Of a DNA stretch of 35,677 nt, positions 7,689-14,532 are shown piece after piece. Under the pieces are notes generated by a model, which was not told the DNA's origin, ran no database searches, and worked only from the letters and a program-made list of their open reading frames with translations. The translations under genes and the position numbers were made by a program. Where the stretch lies: positions 1-35,677 of the forward strand of contig CAMWKB010000013.1 of the NCBI GenBank assembly GCA_947174705.1, written 5' to 3'. This DNA is from an uncultured Lachnospiraceae bacterium (GTDB taxonomy: Bacteria > Bacillota > Clostridia > Lachnospirales > Lachnospiraceae). Numbering within the stretch: the first letter of the stretch is position 1; every line of letters begins with the position of its first letter.

Positions 7689-8198
7689 TTAACAGTTTGG
7701 CTTGGCTTGAAGATTCTTACGGCTTAGGTTGGAATTATGGTACTCTGGATTGTTGGTAACGTCCTCAAGAAACCAGTCGACCGGAAGAAATGCTTCGGCG
7801 CTCTCTTTACTTGGAAATTCAACTTCGGCGATGATAAGCTTATCAAAAGGAGCCTCAAATATATCAAGCTCTATAGTTAGACTGATTGGGTCAACCGGAA
7901 ATTGAAAATTTGACGCAAATGTCGGATTCTCAATAGGAATGAGATAACGTTTTTTTGCTATTATATTTCCGTCAGCTTTATCGCGGAGATGATAGTAGGA
8001 CTGTTCGTTAAGAGGGAGATTGTACTCTTCTCTGGCCATTAACCCTTTGCCTTTGTAGGTGAGGTAGTAGTTATCGTCTTCTTTTCTGATTCTGACAACA
8101 GGGTCAGTATTTAAATATGCCTGTTCTATTATATGGAACGGATATTGCTCCAGATTGACCGGGAGAGTTTTTACTGTGAATTTTCGTTCGATTTCCAT
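7689..8198 (-). CDS. CYTH-domain protein (triphosphate tunnel metalloenzyme family)
   Basis: 169 residues. The defining ExExK signature is at the extreme N-terminus (MEIERKF, E2, E4, K6). It is followed by the alternating charged beta strands of the tunnel fold, such as VVRIRKEDDNYYLTYKGKG and later LTIELDIFE and IAEVEF. Family members hydrolyse inorganic triphosphate or thiamine triphosphate, or cyclise ATP; bacterial single-domain proteins of this size are most often tripolyphosphatases. That substrate is an inference. AAAGGAGG lies 9 nt before the ATG. A MITE-like element inserted 33 nt upstream appears to supply the -35 of a promoter for this gene. Confidence 0.88.
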   Translation of the reverse strand: MEIERKFTVKTLPVNLEQYPFHIIEQAYLNTDPVVRIRKEDDNYYLTYKGKGLMAREEYNLPLNEQSYYHLRDKADGNIIAKKRYLIPIENPTFASNFQFPVDPISLTIELDIFEAPFDKLIIAEVEFPSKESAEAFLPVDWFLEDVTNNPEYHNSNLSRKNLQAKPNC

Positions 8199-8217
8199 AG
8201 CGGAGCCTCCTTTTGCA

Positions 8218-8245
8218 ATTATCTAATATAAGATTCGGGTGTCAA
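8218..8245 (-). promoter_or_regulatory. Hybrid promoter for the CYTH gene, -35 from the repeat element
   Basis: On the minus strand TTGACA (8240-8245, inside the element's terminal repeat) is followed after 16 nt by GATAAT (8218-8223, in flanking DNA). The start point would fall at or just before the Shine-Dalgarno, giving a very short leader, which lowers confidence. Confidence 0.35.
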
Positions 8246-8552
8246 AAGGTACATTTAAAACTTTGTGGGGCAAGTTGCGCAAATATTTATCTGTACCTAT
8301 GCCACTGTACGGAAATAAGAATTTCTAAACATTCCTATTTAGGTTGTGAAAGACAAACGCAACCGGGGCAAATTCGCCATCCATGGCTCAGCTGCCCCTT
8401 TTCGGAACATCGTGTTCCGAAATTGCTGGGTATTGTAATAGGAATGCTAAGAAATTCTAATTTCCTTCCAAAAGCACATGTACAGATAAATATTTGTGCA
8501 GCTTGCCATATATTTTTTTAAATGTACCTTTTGACACCCGAATCTTAATATA
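8224..8552. mobile_element. MITE-like palindromic element (8231-8545) with 7-bp target duplication TAATATA
   Basis: The 422-nt gap between the CYTH and DJ-1 genes is almost filled by this element. The outer 30 bp of each end (8231-8260 and 8516-8545) are perfect inverted copies beginning AGATTCGGGTGTCAAAAGG. Homology continues without gaps to arms of about 109 bp (8231-8339 against 8437-8545), about 90 of 109 positions matching by hand count. TAATATA lies directly outside both ends (8224-8230 and 8546-8552). The centre has further hairpins: GGTTG/CAACC (8342-8346 with 8360-8364), GGGGCA/TGCCCC (8365-8370 with 8393-8398) and a 9-bp perfect stem at 8401-8421 with a 3-nt loop. It has no transposase. 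The open frame at 8213-8521 follows the repeat and is not considered a gene. Confidence 0.8.
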
Positions 8553-8559
8553 ATAAATT
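8531..8559 (+). promoter_or_regulatory. Possible hybrid promoter for the DJ-1 gene, -35 from the repeat element
   Basis: TTGACA (8531-8536, inside the right terminal repeat, pointing outward) is followed 17 nt later by TAAATT (8554-8559) in flanking DNA. A perfect TATAAT at 8549-8554 is too close (12 nt) to be used with it. The -10 match is only moderate. Confidence 0.3.
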
Positions 8560-8621
8560 TTAACAGATTAATATATGAACCGCAATTGTTTATATAAGTA
8601 TTAGAAAGAATGGAGGATTAT

Positions 8622-9179
8622 ATGAGTAAAGTATGTATTTTCTTTGCAACAGGATATGAGGAAATTGAAGCGTTGACTGTAGTGGACATTTTACGGCGCG
8701 CGGAAATTGATGTGGACATGGTTTCTGTTACTGGAGAGAAGACGGTAACAAGCTCGCATAATATTACTGTAGAAATGGACAAATTATTTAATGAAGTTAA
8801 TTTTGAAAATGTGGACATGCTCGTACTTCCGGGCGGGATGCCGGGAACCGCAAATTTAGAAGCATTTGAGCCATTGATGAACAAAATTGATGAATTTTAT
8901 AATAATGGAAAATATGTTGCGGCAATCTGCGCAGCACCCAGTATTTTGGGACACAAGGGTATATTAAAAGGAAAAACTGCCTGCTCTTATCCTACATTTG
9001 AAAGTCATCTTGAAGGCGCTTCAGTGTCGAAGAAGGCAGCGGTTGTTGACGGTAATGTCATTACGGGACGTGGCATGGGAGCAGCTATTCCGTTTGCACT
9101 TGCTATTTTAACCGAGCTAAAAGGCAGTGAGGAAGCAGAGGCAATGAAAGAAAAGATTGTCTACGAGAGCCAAATTTAA
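8622..9179 (+). CDS. DJ-1/PfpI (ThiJ) family protein
   Basis: 185 residues from ATG 8622; an in-frame ATG at 8610 overlaps the Shine-Dalgarno TGGAGG and was rejected as the start. The fold is recognisable throughout: KVCIFFATGYEEIE with the conserved acidic pair near residues 13-16, the loop LPGGMPGTANL, and the nucleophile elbow AAICAAPSIL with C103. Family members include the human DJ-1 and E. coli YajL/HchA group, variously described as glyoxalase, deglycase or redox chaperone. The exact activity of this one is not decided by sequence. It is probably monocistronic, sitting just downstream of the repeat element and followed by an AT-rich hairpin at 9183-9210. Confidence 0.92.
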   Translation: MSKVCIFFATGYEEIEALTVVDILRRAEIDVDMVSVTGEKTVTSSHNITVEMDKLFNEVNFENVDMLVLPGGMPGTANLEAFEPLMNKIDEFYNNGKYVAAICAAPSILGHKGILKGKTACSYPTFESHLEGASVSKKAAVVDGNVITGRGMGAAIPFALAILTELKGSEEAEAMKEKIVYESQI

Positions 9180-9182
9180 ATA

Positions 9183-9210
9183 AATTTAAGTTTAAATGTA
9201 AACTTAAATT
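9183..9210. repeat. Perfect 12-bp AT-rich hairpin after the DJ-1 gene
   Basis: 9183-9194 pairs perfectly with 9199-9210 around the loop AATG. It starts 3 nt past the stop codon. It has no T-tract and almost no G+C, so it is a poor intrinsic terminator; it may be a 3'-end stabilising hairpin or a binding site. Confidence 0.5.
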
Positions 9211-9233
9211 GAAAATATTACTAAAACTTACCA

Positions 9234-9262
9234 AAATATTTTTTTTCAATCCGTTCATACTA
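9234..9262 (+). promoter_or_regulatory. Candidate sigma-G (forespore) promoter for the spore protein gene
   Basis: CATACTA (9256-9262) fits the sigma-G -10 pattern CATnnTA as known from Bacillus. AAATA (9234-9238), 17 nt upstream, fits the -35 pattern G-H-A-T-R at four of five positions. The gene encodes a forespore protein, which supports the reading. The start point would be near 9270, about 140 nt before the ATG. Confidence 0.4.
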
Positions 9263-9304
9263 ACATCAAGATAAGTGATACGAACACGCTTGAACAGATA
9301 ACCT

Positions 9305-9375
9305 AATCCGGTTTCGGGTTAATATCTATATTTCTGGGATAAGCGCTGTTAAATCGCTTATCTCAAATATAGATA
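9305..9375 (+). promoter_or_regulatory. Two-hairpin leader upstream of the spore protein gene
   Basis: A small hairpin AATCCG/CGGGTT with loop GTTT (9305-9320) is followed by a long one: 9323-9333 pairs with 9365-9375 (11 bp). It continues after a short internal loop with 9338-9345 paired to 9355-9362 (8 bp); the terminal loop is 9346-9354. It ends 33 nt before the ATG and leaves the Shine-Dalgarno free. No T-tract follows. It may stabilise the mRNA or control translation. Confidence 0.5.
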
Positions 9376-9408
9376 AAAGATGAAATGTATTTTCGGAGGT
9401 GAAAGAAA

Positions 9409-9609
9409 ATGGCAAGTAACAAAACTAATAGAGTTGAAGTTCCAGAAGCTAAGGCAGCTATGGATCGTTTTAAGACAGAGGTTGCTTCTGAGTTAGGTGT
9501 TAACTTAAAGGAAGGTTACAATGGTGACCTGACATCTAAAGAAGCAGGTTCTATCGGTGGTGAGATGGTTCGTAGAATGATTAAGAAACAGGAAGAGCAG
9601 ATGAAATAA
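9409..9609 (+). CDS. Small acid-soluble spore protein, alpha/beta type
   Basis: 66 residues, the normal length. These proteins coat forespore DNA and protect it, and are degraded by the GPR protease on germination. The two family signatures are visible: a central KTEVASELGV (about residues 23-32), matching the GPR cleavage region, and the C-terminal YNGDLTSKEAGSIGGEMVRRMI (20 of these residues are the conserved DNA-binding segment). Shine-Dalgarno CGGAGGTG lies 9 nt before the ATG. It is a single-gene unit with a possible sigma-G promoter, a structured leader and a strong terminator. It shows that the organism belongs to a spore-forming lineage. Confidence 0.95.
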   Translation: MASNKTNRVEVPEAKAAMDRFKTEVASELGVNLKEGYNGDLTSKEAGSIGGEMVRRMIKKQEEQMK

Positions 9610-9662
9610 CACCTGTTTCTAAAAGCTGGATAGCAATAATCCGTATAAACGGACAATGAAAG

Positions 9663-9702
9663 AAAGCTATGTGAATGATCAATTCATTTGCATAGCTTTT
9701 TT
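9663..9702 (+). terminator. Intrinsic terminator of the spore protein gene
   Basis: AAAGCTATG (9663-9671) pairs with CATAGCTTT (9691-9699). AATGA/TCATT pair further in. The stem runs into TTTTTT (9697-9702). Strong terminator. Confidence 0.85.
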
Positions 9703-9735
9703 GGATGGTGGTGCGAAGGGGTGTGGCAGACGGAC

Positions 9736-9818
9736 GAACTGAGACAATATAAATAAAAAACGGGGTTCGACCGCGGGAGCGAACTCACCCCGCCTTTTTA
9801 TTTATATTGTCTCAGTTC
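9736..9818. terminator. Very long hairpin / bidirectional terminator upstream of the transporter genes
   Basis: 9736-9759 pairs perfectly with 9795-9818 (24 bp). Inside it CGGGG (9761-9765) pairs with CCCCG (9788-9792) and TTCG with CGAA. The inner GC stem followed by TTTTTATTTA, with its mirror A-tract on the other side, gives terminator signals for both strands. A further 6-bp stem TGACTG/CAGTCA (9819-9824 with 9842-9847) follows. No convincing promoter is seen between here and the lipoprotein ATG at 9884. Confidence 0.6.
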
Positions 9819-9883
9819 TGACTGTTGGAACAAACTTTTCGCAGTCACCATGAGATTTGATAATAGGGGAGGAGAATGAAATT

Positions 9884-10945
9884 ATGAAGAGAAAAATAGC
9901 AGTAATTGTTTTGGCGATTGTATTTGTGTGTGTGTTTCTTATTGGGTGTGGGGCAACGGATGGAAATGGAACGGTGGACAGGAGTGAAGTGGAGAATAGT
10001 GTCGGAGCAGAGGATAAGACTGAGTCAGAGGAGCAGACCGAAGCAGATGGTGTGGATATTAGAATAGGGGCGCTGAAGGGGCCTACTTCTATGGGGCTTG
10101 TGAGGTTGATGGAGCTTTCGGATGAGGGGGAGACTGTAAATAATTATGATTTTACGATGGCAGTAGCGGCTGACGAGCTGCTTCCAAAGTTGGTTTCGGG
10201 AGATTTGGATATTGTGTTAGTGCCTGCTAATGTGGCAAGTATTTTGTATAATAATACAAAGGGCGGGGTTTCGGTTATTGATATAAATACGTTGGGGGTT
10301 TTGTATATGGTATCCGGGGATGAGTCTGTTAAGTCTATGGAGGATTTGAAGGGAAAGACTCTTTATCTGACGGGTAAGGGTACTACACCGGACTATGTAT
10401 TACAGTACCTTCTTAATGAAAATGGAATGAGTACACAGGATTTGACTTTGGAATATAAATCAGAGGCAACCGAGGTTGCGGCTTTGCTTGCAGAGAATCC
10501 GGATGCGGTCGGGCTTCTTCCGCAGCCATTTGTGACTGCGGCGTGTATGCAGAATGAAGCTTTATCCATTGTAATAGATATGACTAAAGAGTGGGATGAA
10601 GTACAGGGAGAAGACGGCAGCAGTCTTGTAACAGGAGTGACTGTTGTAAATAACAATTTTTTACAACAAAATCCGGAAGCAGTTGCAAAATTCATAGAAG
10701 AACATAAAGAAAGCGCAGCATACGCCAATGAAAATGTAGAAGCCGCTGCCGAACTTGTAGCAGCAAGAGGAATCGTCGAGAAACCGCAGGTAGCCGCCAA
10801 AGCCATTCCATATTGTAATATTGTCTGTATTGACGCAGAAGAGATGAAGCAGGCGCTTTCAGGTTATCTTGAAGTATTGTACAACGCAGACGCCTCTTCT
10901 ATAGGCGGAAGTCTGCCTGGGGATGATTTTTACTATTTACCTTAA
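9884..10945 (+). CDS. ABC transporter substrate-binding lipoprotein (NitT/TauT, NMT1-like)
   Basis: 353 residues from ATG 9884, chosen over a TTG at 9857 because GGGGAGGAG sits 9 nt upstream. The N-terminus is a lipoprotein signal peptide: basic KRK, a hydrophobic stretch to about residue 20, and the lipobox LIGC. An acidic linker (about 27-52) follows, then a binding-protein fold starting VDIRIGALKGPTSMGLVRLME and containing VSGDLDIVLVPAN and MEDLKGKTLYLTGKGTTPDYVL, characteristic of the nitrate/taurine/HMP-precursor group. It delivers an unknown small ligand to the permease-ATPase encoded 35 nt downstream. The ligand cannot be assigned. Base composition changes inside the gene at about 10640. 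Confidence 0.9.
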   Translation: MKRKIAVIVLAIVFVCVFLIGCGATDGNGTVDRSEVENSVGAEDKTESEEQTEADGVDIRIGALKGPTSMGLVRLMELSDEGETVNNYDFTMAVAADELLPKLVSGDLDIVLVPANVASILYNNTKGGVSVIDINTLGVLYMVSGDESVKSMEDLKGKTLYLTGKGTTPDYVLQYLLNENGMSTQDLTLEYKSEATEVAALLAENPDAVGLLPQPFVTAACMQNEALSIVIDMTKEWDEVQGEDGSSLVTGVTVVNNNFLQQNPEAVAKFIEEHKESAAYANENVEAAAELVAARGIVEKPQVAAKAIPYCNIVCIDAEEMKQALSGYLEVLYNADASSIGGSLPGDDFYYLP

Positions 10946-10980
10946 TCACCGACTACTATAACCATAAAGAGGTGTCCCAC

Positions 10981-12405
10981 ATGATTTGGAAAAAGCTCGC
11001 AATCATCCTATTTTGGCTCTGCCTATGGCAGCTTGCGGCAATATATACAAATAACAGCATTTTGTTGGTCGGCCCAATACAGGCCGGGCAGTCTTTTCTG
11101 GAAAATATAGCCAGACCGGATTTTTGGAATATCGTGTTTCATTCATTTGGACGAATAGGGCTTGGATTTTTAACGGCGCTCTTAACCGGAATTATTCTTG
11201 GGGCGCTTGCTTACAGGTTTAAATTGATTGAAGTATTCCTTGAGCCGCTTGTGACAGTTATTAAATCCGTACCGGTAGTCTCATTTGTGGTGCTTTTACT
11301 TATATGGTTCGGCTCTGCCAATTTATCTTTTTTTATAAGTTTTCTTGTAGTACTTCCAAATATATATGTCAATACTATAGCAGGGCTTAGAAATACTGAC
11401 AGAAATCTTATCCAAATGGCGCAGGTGTTTCATATAGGAGGATTGAACCGTTTCTTCTATATATATAGGCCCGCGCTTATGCCTTATCTTATGAGTGCTC
11501 TGAAAATCTCGCTTGGGATGAGCTGGAAGTCGGGGGTTGCGGCTGAAATAATCGGTCTGCCGCAGTATTCACTGGGGGAGAGGCTGTATATGTCTAAGGT
11601 CTATCTTGACACCGCGGGACTGTTTTCGTGGACTTTAATAATTATTCTGCTTAGCTTTGCTTTTGAAAAGGCGGTTCTCTATCTGGTGAAAAGGTTTGAC
11701 AAATGGGAGCCGGTACCGGTTTCTGGGAAAAAAGCCAGAGATAAGTATGATAGGGAAGGCATACAAAGCGACAAAGGCAATATTTACCTTAAGAACATAT
11801 GTAAGTCTTATAACGAACAAAATGTTATAGACAATTTTTCATACACATTTGAACAAGGCGGACATTATTGCCTGATGGCGCCCTCAGGAGCCGGAAAAAC
11901 TACTCTTCTAAAACTCATTAGTGGTATTGAAAGCCCGGATTCAGGAATAATTGAAGGAAGGCCTGAACATGTGGGAATGGTTTTTCAGGAAGACAGACTG
12001 TGTGAGCGGTATAATGTGATTACTAACATTATGTTAACCACAACTGACAGCGGAAGCTTAGACACCGGAAAAAAAGCGGATGACATTATGAAAATAAGGA
12101 AAGAGGCGCTATGTCTTTTGCCCGAGTCTTGCCTTAATAAACCCGTAAATGAACTTAGCGGCGGCATGAAAAGACGCTGTGCGATACTGCGCGCGATGCT
12201 TTCATGTTCTGAAATTGTCATTATGGACGAACCTTTTAATGGGCTTGATGAAGAAAATAGAAGAAGGGCAGCGTTATATATATTAGAAAGATTAAACGGA
12301 CGTACGCTTATTATTACGACCCACAGGGATGAGGATATAGAACTTTTTAACAAACTCTGTCCCGATATTAGGAAAGAAATGCTAGTATTTTCCAAAAGGT
12401 TGTGA
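10981..12405 (+). CDS. Fused ABC transporter permease and ATPase (SsuC-SsuB / TauC-TauB type)
   Basis: 474 residues from ATG 10981; AAAGAGGTG lies just upstream and overlaps a possible GTG at 10972. Residues 1-240 are a binding-protein-dependent permease with about six membrane helices and the cytoplasmic coupling loop MAQVFHIGGLNRFFYIYRPA (about 146-165). Residues 241-265 are a charged linker. Residues about 266-474 are an ABC ATPase: Walker A APSGAGKTT (300-308), Q-loop in MVFQED, signature LSGGM (392-396), Walker B IVIMDEPF (412-419), D-loop GLDEE and switch H448. In relatives these are normally two proteins. The joint contains no stop or frameshift, so it is a true fusion. It forms an importer with the upstream lipoprotein. 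Confidence 0.93.
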   Translation: MIWKKLAIILFWLCLWQLAAIYTNNSILLVGPIQAGQSFLENIARPDFWNIVFHSFGRIGLGFLTALLTGIILGALAYRFKLIEVFLEPLVTVIKSVPVVSFVVLLLIWFGSANLSFFISFLVVLPNIYVNTIAGLRNTDRNLIQMAQVFHIGGLNRFFYIYRPALMPYLMSALKISLGMSWKSGVAAEIIGLPQYSLGERLYMSKVYLDTAGLFSWTLIIILLSFAFEKAVLYLVKRFDKWEPVPVSGKKARDKYDREGIQSDKGNIYLKNICKSYNEQNVIDNFSYTFEQGGHYCLMAPSGAGKTTLLKLISGIESPDSGIIEGRPEHVGMVFQEDRLCERYNVITNIMLTTTDSGSLDTGKKADDIMKIRKEALCLLPESCLNKPVNELSGGMKRRCAILRAMLSCSEIVIMDEPFNGLDEENRRRAALYILERLNGRTLIITTHRDEDIELFNKLCPDIRKEMLVFSKRL

Positions 12406-12411
12406 TATAAT
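12403..12411 (+). promoter_or_regulatory. Extended -10 promoter for tig, overlapping the transporter stop codon
   Basis: TGATATAAT gives a perfect TATAAT (12406-12411) with the extended TGn element, whose TGA is also the stop codon of the upstream gene. The -35 region (TAGTAT at 12383-12388) is weak, as often with extended -10 promoters. The tig ATG is 86 nt further on. Confidence 0.5.
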
Positions 12412-12497
12412 TCATAAATGACTGTAACTAGGACCCCGTTGCGGATGCCTGATTAAATATATATGTTGCAGAGGAGATTTAAGGAGGAAATCAATCT

Positions 12498-13808
12498 ATG
12501 AGCTTACAGGTAGAGAAATTAGAGAAGAATATGGCTAAACTGACTATTGAGGTCGGTGCAGAAGAATTGGAGAAGGCAATACAGTCTGCTTACCAGAAAC
12601 AGAAAAGCAAAATCAGTATTCCGGGTTTCAGAAAGGGTAAAGTTCCGCGTCAGATAATTGAGAAGATGTATGGTAAGGAAATATTTTATGAAGATGCTGT
12701 AAATGAGCTGATTCCTGATGCTTATGAGAAGGCATTGGATGAGTGCGAAGAGGATATCGTATCCAGTCCGCAGATAGACGTAACTCAGATTGAAGCCGGC
12801 AAACCGTTTATTTTTACGGCAACCGTTGCGATTAAACCTGAGGTCAAATTAGGAAAATACAAAGGCGTCAAGGTAGATAAGGTTGATATAAACGTTACGG
12901 ATGATGAAATAAATGAGGTAGTAGAGAGAGAAAGAGATAATAACGCAAGAAACATCGCAGTTGAAGACAGGCCGGTCAAAGACGGCGATATGACCATAAT
13001 CGACTTTGAGGGCTTTGTAGACGGCGTTGCTTTTGATGGCGGCAAAGGTGAGGATTATCCGCTTACTATCGGTTCAGGCGCATTTATTCCAGGCTTTGAA
13101 GAACAGCTTGTTGGCGCTGAGCTTGGTAAGGAAGTGGAGGTAAACGTTACTTTCCCTGAAGATTATCATTCAGATGACTTAAAAGGCAAGGCAGCAGTAT
13201 TTAAATGTACTGTTAAGGAAATAAAAGAAAAAGAGCTTCCGGATGTAGACGACGAATTTGCAAGCGAAGTATCCGAATTTGATACACTGGCTGAATATAA
13301 GGAAAGCATAAAGAAAGATTTGGAAGAGAAGAAAGCAAAAGAAGCTAAGGAAGCAAAAGAAGAGGCTGTTATTGATGCTATTATAGAAGATGCAGAAATG
13401 GATATTCCGGATGCAATGATAGAGACACAGCAAAAACAGATGGTTGACGAATTTGCACAGAGAATCAGTATGCAGGGTCTTTCTATGGAGCAGTACTTAC
13501 AGTTCACCGGAACTAACTATAACCAGATGATTGAGCAGGTAAAACCTCAGGCTGAAAAGAGAATTAAATCAAGACTTGTCTTAGAAGCGGTTGCAGCAGC
13601 AGAGAATCTTGAAGTGACCGATGAAGAATATGATAAAGAAATTGAAGTTATGGCAGAGGCTTATCAGATGGATGTAGATAAAGTCAAAGAAATGCTTGGG
13701 GAGAGAGAAGCAAAGAATATAAGAAAAGATCTTTTAGTAAGAAAAGCAGCAGACTTTGTAGTTGAGAATGCTAAAGAAAGTAAGAAAAAGGAAAAAGCGA
13801 GCGAATAA
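12498..13808 (+). CDS. tig: Trigger factor, ribosome-bound chaperone
   Basis: 436 residues, normal length. It binds at the ribosome exit tunnel and shields nascent chains, with peptidyl-prolyl isomerase activity. The ribosome-docking signature GFRKGKVPRQ is at residues 43-52. The FKBP-type domain spans about 155-245 (DGDMTIIDFEGFVDG, then GSGAFIPGFEEQLVG and VNVTFPEDYHSDDLKGKAA). The rest is the helical chaperone domain with a Lys/Glu-rich end. AAGGAGG lies 10 nt before the ATG. First gene of the tig-clpP-clpX-ysxC cluster typical of Firmicutes; it can be read from the extended -10 promoter at 12403. Confidence 0.97.
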   Translation: MSLQVEKLEKNMAKLTIEVGAEELEKAIQSAYQKQKSKISIPGFRKGKVPRQIIEKMYGKEIFYEDAVNELIPDAYEKALDECEEDIVSSPQIDVTQIEAGKPFIFTATVAIKPEVKLGKYKGVKVDKVDINVTDDEINEVVERERDNNARNIAVEDRPVKDGDMTIIDFEGFVDGVAFDGGKGEDYPLTIGSGAFIPGFEEQLVGAELGKEVEVNVTFPEDYHSDDLKGKAAVFKCTVKEIKEKELPDVDDEFASEVSEFDTLAEYKESIKKDLEEKKAKEAKEAKEEAVIDAIIEDAEMDIPDAMIETQQKQMVDEFAQRISMQGLSMEQYLQFTGTNYNQMIEQVKPQAEKRIKSRLVLEAVAAAENLEVTDEEYDKEIEVMAEAYQMDVDKVKEMLGEREAKNIRKDLLVRKAADFVVENAKESKKKEKASE

Positions 13809-13840
13809 ATTTTGATTGAAAAAACGATAATTATCAATCG

Positions 13841-13869
13841 TTAAAATGTTCGCGCCTATGTAGTAAAAT
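13841..13869 (+). promoter_or_regulatory. Possible internal promoter before clpP
   Basis: TTAAAA (13841-13846) and TAAAAT (13864-13869) are 17 nt apart in the 86-nt tig-clpP gap. An AACGAT/ATCGTT inverted repeat lies immediately upstream (13823-13842). I see no clear CtsR heptad repeat. Confidence 0.3.
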
Positions 13870-13894
13870 TTTGCAGTAGAATGGAGGAATTGTT

Positions 13895-14491
13895 ATGCCA
13901 TTAGTACCATACGTCATTGAGCAGACCTCTAAGGGAGAACGCTCTTATGATATTTATTCAAGACTTTTAAAGGAAAGAATAATTTTTCTTGGGGAAGAGG
14001 TTAACGAAACAACGGCAAGTCTGGTTGTTGCGCAGATGCTGTTTTTAGAGTCAGAGGATCCGGAGAAGGATATACATCTTTATATTAACAGTCCGGGCGG
14101 CTCTGTAACGGCAGGCATGGCAATTTATGATACTATGCAGTTTATCAAGTGTGATGTATCTACGGTATGTATCGGTATGGCGGCAAGTATGGGAGCCTTT
14201 TTGCTTGCAGGCGGAACTAAAGGCAAGAGAATGGCGCTTCCGAACGCCGAGATTATGATTCATCAACCGCTTGGTGGTGCGCAGGGACAGGCAACTGAGA
14301 TTGAAATTGCAGCTAAGCATATTCTGCATACCAAGGAGAAACTTAATAAGATTCTGGCCGAGAATACCGGACAGGATTATGAGGTCATAGCAGCAGATAC
14401 GGAGCGTGACAATTGGAAATCCGCAGAAGATGCGCTTGCATACGGTTTAATTGACAGGGTAATAACCAATCATGCTGAAGCTGCGAAGTAG
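13895..14491 (+). CDS. clpP: ATP-dependent Clp protease proteolytic subunit
   Basis: 198 residues. It forms the tetradecameric serine peptidase chamber that works with ClpX or another Clp ATPase. The catalytic triad is complete at the canonical positions: S98 in [10 protein letters not shown]123 in MIHQPLGG and D172 in ERDNWKS. The N-terminal [20 protein letters not shown], where processing and ATPase docking occur in the family, is also present. TGGAGGAA precedes the ATG. It lies 41 nt upstream of clpX, so the protease and its unfoldase are made together. Confidence 0.98.
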   Translation: MPLVPYVIEQTSKGERSYDIYSRLLKERIIFLGEEVNETTASLVVAQMLFLESEDPEKDIHLYINSPGGSVTAGMAIYDTMQFIKCDVSTVCIGMAASMGAFLLAGGTKGKRMALPNAEIMIHQPLGGAQGQATEIEIAAKHILHTKEKLNKILAENTGQDYEVIAADTERDNWKSAEDALAYGLIDRVITNHAEAAK

Positions 14492-14532
14492 TAGGATGCG
14501 AATATATATAGGAAAGGCATGGTTAAAGTAAG

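Noticed and set aside
8213..8521. A 102-residue open frame in the CYTH/DJ-1 intergenic region
   Set aside because: It lies almost entirely inside the inverted-repeat element, has no ribosome site, and its sequence (Cys/His-rich without pattern) follows from the palindromes.
9717..9746. GGGGTG followed by CTGAGA upstream of an NMT1-like binding protein, resembling the start of a TPP riboswitch
   Set aside because: The second conserved half (ACCTGATCTGGATAATGCC-like) is absent, and CTGAGA is part of the long perfect stem at 9736-9818.
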